Shown here: positions 57,720-64,000 of the stretch, piece by piece
Numbering within the stretch: position 1 is the stretch's first letter
Layout: each line of letters begins with the position of its first letter
Assembly (NCBI RefSeq): GCF_018873765.1
Contig: NC_057918.1
Coordinates: forward strand, 8,254,862 to 8,318,861
Source: Telopea speciosissima
Taxonomy: Eukaryota; Streptophyta; Magnoliopsida; Proteales; Proteaceae
Length of the DNA: 64,000 nt
Direction: 5' to 3'
The notes under the pieces: generated by a model
Told to the model about the DNA's origin: nothing
Seen by the model: only the letters and a program-made list of their open reading frames with translations
The model's database searches: none
Made by a program: the position numbers and the translations under genes

Positions 57720-59868
57720 CATGGTTTGAGGAATCGATACAAATTGGTATTGTCACCCATCGATTTTGATTCTTGGTTGATCCTATATCGGTGTAGTGAA
57801 CAGGACTAAGCGTAAAAGAGATTAAAGAAAAAAAGGGTTTTTTACAATTACCACCCCAAAAACTTTGATATCTACTATTACCCCCCTAAAAACTTTCAAA
57901 CAACTGTTACCTTCCCCTGTTGCATACTAATAATTAACTGGCCCCCACCGTTACATTTTCGAAACGGAGAGGGTTAGTCGTTACAGTGTGCCGTTGTCAC
58001 GGATTTTCTAGGACCAAAATGCCCTTTTGGGGTGGTAATTGTTAAAAAAAAAAAACCACCCCATCACCGTCCCTTCTCTCCTCCTCCTCCGTCTCCTTCT
58101 TCTTCTTCCTCCTCTGCAACCCCAAACCGTGGTGGTCTTGGTTTCATCACCTTCCGCTCCCACGACTCTGCTGCTGCCACCATCAGTGCTTCCCTTGATC
58201 CCTCTTTCCCCATCACTATCGATTCCACAAAGGTAATAGACACTCTAATAACTTTCCCTGTTTCCGTTTCCTTTATCAATGCTTGACCTTGCTCCGTTGG
58301 AGTTGGGACTGCGGAAGATGTCGTCTTTACTGGACTCACCCAGCCCTCACTGAGTTTCAGTATTATCTGAAATTCTCAATCTGCTGTTGTAACCTAATTT
58401 TCCAAACATCATCACCATATGTGAATGTCAAATCATACTACCAATTTCTTCAAATTGGGGAAAAATGGCATTTTTAGCTTTAAGCCTTTAACCATAGAGT
58501 GGGGCTACCCATCTACGCTGGGTATTGGGCGGCATTCTCGACTAAACTTGTCGACCTCTTTTGTAATTAGGCAACGGTTGAGCTGTTCAAGGGGTCTCAC
58601 CGAGATGAGGAACGAAATACTCATGTCGTGAGTAGAGGGGAAGCTCACCAAAGTTACTCTGCCCTTCTTATGAAGCTAATAATTTGATATTTATGAATTG
58701 ATGCTATTTTGGCGTTGTTGATTTTACTTAGAAGACTCGATCTGAATCACAACTCCCCCCCTGTTTGAAATCCGGGATGCTCAACTCGAGCAGAAGTCAT
58801 ACCTTTGAGCCTAACCCAACTGTAGTCCAACGATCAAGGAAACCTTATACAGAAAAGAAAGGTAATGGCCTTAAGGAAATCGAAAAGAATGTGTTTTTTA
58901 TAATTCGGTCACTGTTCCTCCTGCAGTTACTTTCCATTTTGCAGATCTTCTATGCATCTGGATGAACCTTTACCCACATTTTGTTAAAAATTACTTTAGC
59001 CGTTCATGATTTGTGGATTTTTGGCAACTAAATACCTATAGTATCTATGAAATCTCAATCATTGTTGAAATGATAAAATTAACAAGGGGGGGGGAGCACA
59101 GCAGTTGTAAAGAACTTAAGAGAAGTCCTGGCTGATCAGGGATCAAACTAAATTTTCCAGCTTCTCTATTTTGTCACAGATGTTTTGTGACAATATCAGC
59201 AGTGACTCAGTGAGAGATGCTTGGGTATGAAAAAATGTGTAAAGAAAACTAAAACCTTCAGTGGTTGTTGGTGGTAGTGGTCAATGATTCTCTGAATAGA
59301 AGTTGTACGCTGGGATTCATTGGCTGCATGGTGGGTACTATCTACGTTTCCATGGTGCTTCACAGTAATGTTCTTTCTCTGCTTTTCTCTGTATTACAGG
59401 CATGAAATTCCTCTTCATTCCATATATTCTTTTTTATTCTTGCTCACTTTTCTAGATTAGGACCTCAAGTGGAGAAAACAAGGTTTGGGGTTGCAGAGGA
59501 GGAAGAAGAAAGAGGAGGAGAAGAAGGGACGGTGATGGGGTGGTTTTTTTTTTTTTTTACAATTACCACCCCAAAAGGGCATTTTGGTCTTAAAAAATCG
59601 GTGACAATGGCACATTGTCACAACTAACCCTCTTCCATGGGGACCAATTAGTTATTAGTATGCAATTGGGGAAAGTAATAGTTGTTTGAAAGTTTTTAGA
59701 GGGGTAATAATAGATATCAAAGTTTTTGGAGTGATAATTGTAAAAAACCAAAAAAAAAAAAAAAAAAAAAAACAAAGGGAGACCTGTAAGATATATCGTA
59801 TCAGTTTCTAAGGTAAATGGTACCTGATCCAATGCCGTGCACTAAAACCTTGCATTTTTTACATCTTA
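57720..59868. mobile_element. hAT-like MITE split by a later insertion
   Basis: A left half (57720-57835) starts CATGGTTTGAGG and carries GATTTTGATT and TATCGG motifs. The right half (59759-59868) ends near GTGCACTAAAACC. AGAACCATCC occurs both before the left half (57711-57720) and after the right (59868-59877), as expected for a target duplication. The gap is filled by the long-inverted-repeat element at 57836-59749. Confidence 0.65.
57836..59749. mobile_element. Long-terminal-inverted-repeat element, Mutator-like, with possible captured gene fragment
   Basis: A left arm of about 294 bp (57836-58129) and a right arm of about 268 bp (59482-59749) are inverted copies, beginning GGTTTTTTACAATTACCACC. 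Within each arm the first ~215 bp is itself bounded by an inverted TTACAATTACCACCCCAAAA. Between the arms are 1.35 kb without transposase. Starting inside the left arm at about 58068, plus-strand sequence gives Ser/Pro-rich sequence, then RGGLGFITFRSHDSAAATI, an RNP1-like RRM core, ending at an apparent splice donor (about 58230). This resembles a Pack-MULE that picked up an RRM-gene exon, but a chance match is possible. Confidence 0.6.
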
Positions 59869-59903
59869 GAACCATCCTTGTCGTTTTTAATGTCCACCTC
59901 CAC

Positions 59904-60067
59904 CATGGTTTGAGGTACGGAAACATATCGCTCTGATAATGATTTTGCTAATCGTTGATCTTGATACCGTATCGGTGATACGATACAGACAAAATTTGTC
60001 TGATACAACCGATCATACCGATACAATATCAGTATCGTATCGATTTTACACTTGAACTAAAACCATG
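59904..60067. mobile_element. Short hAT-like MITE with ATCGTATC repeats
   Basis: The inverted ends are CATGGTTTGAG and (complement) CATGGTTTTAGTTC. The 8-bp flanks (59896-59903 and 60068-60075) agree at seven positions. The interior is rich in GATACCGTATCGGTGATACG-type repeats. Same family as 42867-43113. Confidence 0.7.
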
Positions 60068-60075
60068 ACCTCCGC

Positions 60076-61178
60076 GGCTCCGCCCACTGTTGGCATATTC
60101 CTGAGTCCCTCCTAAGTCCCTGACGCTGATGTTCTAAAAACATGTTCATTGCCTTCCTCTCGTGATCCTTAAAAAGTGATGCTTTTTCCGGATAATATTC
60201 GGCGACAAATCCAATTGATTGATTAGCACACAAAATCGCTTTATTAGCGAAGATCCCGGCTGCATCTAACGCTAGTGTTATACAGACTGATGTCATGTGT
60301 TTCCTATGGAGGGTGGTGCATGGTTATTAAATACGGAATTGGAATTCGGATCGGTTCAATCCATTTCTGATTAGAACCAAATTGGATCGGTAAACTATTT
60401 AACCCTAGATTTCATACATGGATCACCAATTGCATCGGGGATGTATAATGTGTTGATGTTGTATTGAGGTAATAATCTCATATCCATCGTAGATGCTTCA
60501 ACTATCTAAGATTCACGAGAGATCATTCTACTTTGAACCAATTGGTTTTAAGATGAAAACTTAATATAGTATCAATATTTGAGCGGGATAAAGAGACCTG
60601 TACTGTACGCAAGGGCGCCAATTGATTTTAAGATGGAAGCTAATATGTTGGTATCCGATCAATTCTTGAAAGAAACTGGAGTGAAAAAGACAGCCAGAGA
60701 AATTAATATTCCCATGATTCTTGTCCTCACCAAATTATTTTTGGCTCTATCCCCACCCACTCCATGAGATTGAGCAACCCACTTCCACTATGCATTAAAT
60801 ATCTCCCTAAAATCATACACTAACTGTTCTTGGTAAGCTACTGATGAAAAATAGAACCACTCCACCTGTAACAATTGCAAATCTCCAGTTTCTCTTAAAC
60901 CCTGTCATTCACTAAACTTCTCAGCTCCAGGCAACCATTGCGCAAGTTCAAGTTAAGTTACTCCCTTCACTTTTCTGGGTTTTCTCTCAATTTTTTAGCT
61001 TTTCCATTGTTCAACTCTGGTGCTTCTACCATTCTAGCTAGTTAAGGAGTAATGAAATGAGATAGTATTGGGAGATCTGATCAAAGTTCTGGGTTTTTGG
61101 ATTAGATTTGTACAAAGAGATTGGAAAGGAGTATTTTGAGATGAGAATTGGAGTTTCGAGTACATTAATGAGATTGTA
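60076..61178. other. Intergenic region upstream of the RING-H2 gene
   Basis: A weak ORF (60057-60296, minus) has no recognisable domain and is not supported. The 300 bp before 61179 should hold the promoter and leader; no clear TATA box was picked. Confidence 0.35.
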
Positions 61179-61700
61179 ATGAGTAATGAGGTTCTGGGTT
61201 TTGTAATACAGATAATGTCGATGGCAATTGCCATCTCTGTGATACTATTGTTCGTGGGCATCGTTGTTATGGTCTTAATTCATTTTTGTATTGTTGGGAG
61301 AGCCTCCAGGAGAGGATTCAGAAGCACTAGCATGGGCGGAAGAGGAAGTAATGGAGGCAATAGCATGTCCATTGAGGATCTAAAGAAGCTTCCATTGTTT
61401 GAATTCGAGGTAGGAGACAAGGGAAACGCTCCAGTTGATTGTGTAGTTTGCTTGGAAAGTTTCAAGATGGGTGACAAATGCAGATTACTACCCATTTGCA
61501 AACACAGTTTTCATGCTCAATGCGTCGATTCATGGCTGTTGAAGACGCCAATTTGTCCGATTTGTAGAACCAGTGCCGATCTGCAGAAGCGCAGCGTGGT
61601 TTTGATCGAGGAAAATAGCCATGCCAGTGAGGTAGCAATCGAATTGAGAACCCAATTGGGCTCAGCTGCTTCTGCTTCTCCACTTCCTATGATCGTTTAA
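61179..61700 (+). CDS. ATL-type RING-H2 E3 ubiquitin ligase
   Basis: A single exon of 173 aa starts at ATG 61179, the first in-frame ATG after upstream stops; a second Met 13 codons on is possible but less likely as it would cut into the membrane segment. A hydrophobic helix (residues 9-38) is followed by a basic stretch, a GLD-like motif (IEDLKKLPLFEF, ~65-76) and a RING-H2 domain: C88, C91, C107, H109, H112, C115, C126, C129, in C-x2-C-x15-C-x-H-x2-H-x2-C-x10-C-x2-C spacing. The layout is that of ATL ligases, which are intronless and act at membranes. Substrates are unknown. The Arabidopsis homologue cannot be named from the sequence. Confidence 0.9.
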   Translation: MSNEVLGFVIQIMSMAIAISVILLFVGIVVMVLIHFCIVGRASRRGFRSTSMGGRGSNGGNSMSIEDLKKLPLFEFEVGDKGNAPVDCVVCLESFKMGDKCRLLPICKHSFHAQCVDSWLLKTPICPICRTSADLQKRSVVLIEENSHASEVAIELRTQLGSAASASPLPMIV

Positions 61701-61860
61701 TCTGGATTCTCTCTTTCTTGATAAAAAGATTCAGATTTCAGACAATTCCGTTTTGGACTGTCATTTGGGTTTTTTTTGCATTTTCTCGATAAAAAAAGCT
61801 TTCGATTTGTGGAAATTCTTCGCATTCAGAATGTAATCGTTTATTTGATTATCAGATTAT

Positions 61861-63297
61861 TTAATTACATCCATGAGCCTTCTCCAGTTTCTCTTTTTCA
61901 ATCGCAGAGTAATGCAAAACCTCAGTGATGAGCAGGTCTAACGTGACTGACGATGATCCACTCTCAGTCATGGCCCTTTTAGCTTCTTCTCCCACCATTC
62001 TAACCTTCTCAGCAACCTTCTTACCCTTCTCTTCCACCATTAATTCCCTAACCACCCTCTGCAAAACCTCAGCTTTGACAAGACCACCATCGCCTGCGCC
62101 TGCTCCTGGTATCCTCAAACCAATCCCTAGCTCCTCCACCACCATCTTAGCATTCAAGAACTGCTCAGCCATCATTGGCCATGCAAGGATGGGAACCGAC
62201 GCGCATATACTTTCCGACACCGAGTTCCAACCGCAGTGGCTCAGGAATCCGCTGATGCTCTCATGCCGGAGTATCTCCGTCTGGTCTACCCACTCCCTCA
62301 TTATCAACCCTCTCTCCTTCACCTTTCCCTCCAATTCCAACCCTAACCAGGAATCTGAGTCTGAGTCCGACTTCGATCTCACCACCCACAAGAAATCCAC
62401 ACCAGACCCTTCTAACCCAACTGCAATCTCTCTCATCTGTTCTGCACAAACATTTACCTGTGTCCCGAACGCTACATATAAAACCTTCGCCCTGGTATCT
62501 AGCCATTGCATCCACATGGGTTTGTCTTCTGGTTTTGGTTTTCCGACCAAGCAAAGAGGGCCAACGCACCAAGCTTTGGGCTTGAACTCGCGATTCCAGT
62601 AATCAACGAAAGCTGTCTCCATCTCGTAGAAGCTGTTGAACAGAATACCCCAACTGTTGGAAGTAGCCATGACTACCTCGTTAATGAGGTCGTACCAAAT
62701 GCCCGGACCAGAAGTGCCGGAATCTTGAGAGCCCAGATCGTCTTCGGTGATCTTGATCCAAGGACTGAAGCTCTTGAGAACCAAAGGCTGGTTGGTGAAC
62801 TCGCGGGCCGTGGCCCGACGAAGGGCCGTGGAGTAGGCACAGGTACCATAGGACACCACCCTTGGAATGCCCAACTTGGTGGCGGACTCAAGAGTCCAAC
62901 TGAGAAACCCGTCGGAGATTATGCAGGAGACATGAGGCAGAGACCGGAGGACTTGCTCGAAGTGGGGTTGGAGGAGTTTGGTGGAGACGATGAAGGGAAA
63001 GATGAGGGAATCGGAGGGGAGTTGGTCGGTGCTCTGCACACCTGGGGGAAGTCCAGGGATGGAATCGGGGAAGGGAAGGTCGATGATGGAAGCGACAGTA
63101 TTGGTGTTGGAGAGAGAGCGGCGGATGGAGGGAGAGTTGAACGGAGTGGAGATGAATGTAATTGAGATTCCACGGCGGTGGAGAAGACAGGCGAGGTGGA
63201 GGAGTGGGATGGTGTGGCCTTTCGACATGAAAGGAAAGATAACGAAATGGGGAGATTCGAGTGATGAAGAAGATGGAAAACTAATCACTTTTTCCAT
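61861..63297 (-). CDS. Family-1 UDP-glycosyltransferase, UGT90A-like
   Basis: A single exon of 478 aa starts at 63297. The N-terminal domain carries the catalytic His (H28 in MSKGHTIPLLHLA) and an Asp candidate (D129 in IISDG). The C-terminal domain has the complete 44-residue PSPG box, W336 to Q379, with SHCGWNS; the final Gln points to UDP-glucose as donor. Plant enzymes of this group glucosylate small molecules such as phenolics or hormones in the cytosol, but the acceptor cannot be predicted. The UGT90-type assignment rests on general sequence style and is less certain than the family. The gene converges with the RING gene, its stop codon lying about 160 bp beyond that of the RING gene. 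Confidence 0.93.
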   Translation of the reverse strand: MEKVISFPSSSSLESPHFVIFPFMSKGHTIPLLHLACLLHRRGISITFISTPFNSPSIRRSLSNTNTVASIIDLPFPDSIPGLPPGVQSTDQLPSDSLIFPFIVSTKLLQPHFEQVLRSLPHVSCIISDGFLSWTLESATKLGIPRVVSYGTCAYSTALRRATAREFTNQPLVLKSFSPWIKITEDDLGSQDSGTSGPGIWYDLINEVVMATSNSWGILFNSFYEMETAFVDYWNREFKPKAWCVGPLCLVGKPKPEDKPMWMQWLDTRAKVLYVAFGTQVNVCAEQMREIAVGLEGSGVDFLWVVRSKSDSDSDSWLGLELEGKVKERGLIMREWVDQTEILRHESISGFLSHCGWNSVSESICASVPILAWPMMAEQFLNAKMVVEELGIGLRIPGAGAGDGGLVKAEVLQRVVRELMVEEKGKKVAEKVRMVGEEAKRAMTESGSSSVTLDLLITEVLHYSAIEKEKLEKAHGCN

Positions 63298-63362
63298 GAT
63301 CGATTAAGTGATAGAGCTACAATGACAAAGAGTCTTGAACTCATATATGGTATATCCATTTG

Positions 63363-63370
63363 CTTTTATA
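63363..63370 (-). promoter_or_regulatory. Candidate TATA box of the UGT gene
   Basis: On the minus strand TATAAAAG lies 66-73 bp before the UGT start codon, which would put transcription start at about 63335 and give a short leader of about 40 nt. Confidence 0.4.
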
Positions 63371-63439
63371 AACTGTAAAAGTGAAATGAAGGGGACACAT
63401 CTTTTTCAGTGGATTCCGATAGAACCACTTTCACTATTC

Positions 63440-63473
63440 TTCGATATTGCTGTCCCTTCGATATTGCTGTCCC
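63440..63473. repeat. 17-bp tandem repeat
   Basis: TTCGATATTGCTGTCCC occurs twice in direct succession. It lies upstream of the UGT gene. Confidence 0.85.
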
Positions 63474-64000
63474 TTTTGCCTGCCAATTCTTGGTTGGATG
63501 CTTTTACTGAAGAAGATTTCCTACCAGCCAGTTCAGATATTCCCCATCATCATGGATATTAAAAAACTGCAGAAATCTTTGAGTCTCATTTTGTTCTTTT
63601 TAGGTTGGATGCTTTGCCAATACTCTGTTTCAGCAGCAGAGTTCTGGTGCTGTGTACCATTGAGTCCACCACATTTCTCATGGTGTACCCTTCTTCACCC
63701 GAGTATCCGGAGATGAAGAAAGGGCTTTACCACCCTACATTGTTTCTGCAGATTATGCTGAGGCTGCGGTCAGACCACCTCCAACAAAATCTATCCATAT
63801 TAGTGCGCATAGCATATTCTACGCACTGTTGTTGGGTTAGAAAGGTCCTCTAACCTTCGAGTGGGAATTTAGGCATACTGTCACGGGTATCTTGCTTGAC
63901 ATGGCGGTACGGGTATGTTGACTCCGTTACAAATATGCCCGTGACAATGCGGTAGAGCATCCGCTGAACTACTAGCAGAATGCTCGATGTTATCCCAATC
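63474..64000. other. Upstream region of the UGT gene, no gene seen
   Basis: There are no recognisable exons. Near the end CTGTCACGGGTAT (about 63879) and ATGCCCGTGACAATG (about 63937) form an inverted repeat that may be a small element continuing past the window. Confidence 0.35.

Noticed and set aside
60057-60296. 79-aa minus-strand ORF
   Set aside because: Overlaps the end of a MITE; no recognised family or start context.
61925-62602. Second long antisense ORF over the UGT gene
   Set aside because: Same reason; composition follows the opposite strand's codons.
62506-63165. Long plus-strand ORF opposite the UGT gene (219 aa)
   Set aside because: It is the antisense shadow of the UGT coding exon; the UGT frame has a full PSPG box and the antisense product shows no domain.

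Overview
This is nuclear DNA of a flowering plant. The genes have GT-AG introns, the introns are long and full of transposons, and the repeats are plant types: AU-type SINE, RTE and L1 LINEs, TRIMs, Ty1-copia and Ty3-gypsy fragments, and hAT-like MITEs. A decayed plastid-type trnQ also sits in the nuclear sequence. The species cannot be fixed from the sequence. Very long TE-loaded introns in ordinary genes would fit an early-diverging eudicot such as a Proteales lineage, but that is only a guess.

Layout. (1) 137-1389, plus: 3' part of an HD-Zip class I transcription factor of the HAT5/ATHB-1 type; its first exon lies before the window. (2) 1390-9095: intergenic, with two small LTR elements of TRIM type, an RTE LINE remnant and a 1.2-kb hAT-like element. 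(3) 9096-42087, minus: one very large gene, an MBD9-like chromatin reader (PHD, MBD, FYRN/FYRC, DDT-like, bromodomain, PHD, WHIM-type segments). I resolved ten exons with consistent phases, giving a predicted 2,295-aa protein. Its introns hold most of the window's repeats. (4) 42088-48300: intergenic, with a hAT-like element showing perfect 8-bp target duplications, a TRIM and an L1 remnant. (5) 51935-55687, plus: a five-exon ARM/HEAT-repeat protein of 335 aa. (6) 55688-61178: intergenic, with a 1.9-kb long-terminal-inverted-repeat element that split an older MITE and may carry a captured gene fragment. (7) 61179-61700, plus: an intronless ATL-type RING-H2 E3 ligase. (8) 61861-63297, minus: an intronless family-1 UDP-glycosyltransferase, UGT90-like.

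The HD-Zip I, MBD9 and ARM genes follow one another in the same order as AT3G01470, AT3G01460 and AT3G01450 in Arabidopsis (locus numbers from memory). The block therefore appears to be conserved microsynteny that survived strong transposon expansion. The genes are not an operon. HAT5 and MBD9 converge at their 3' ends, MBD9 and the ARM gene diverge, and the RING and UGT genes converge with about 160 bp between stop codons.

I found no CRISPR array, no prokaryote-like gene cluster and no clearly new protein system. The more unusual signals are in the repeats: several MITE families with a similar CATRGTT-like end and 8-bp target duplications, a set of tiny poly(A) retro-insertions flanked by target duplications, a cluster of three hairpin units whose stems differ but still pair, and the nested long-inverted-repeat element.
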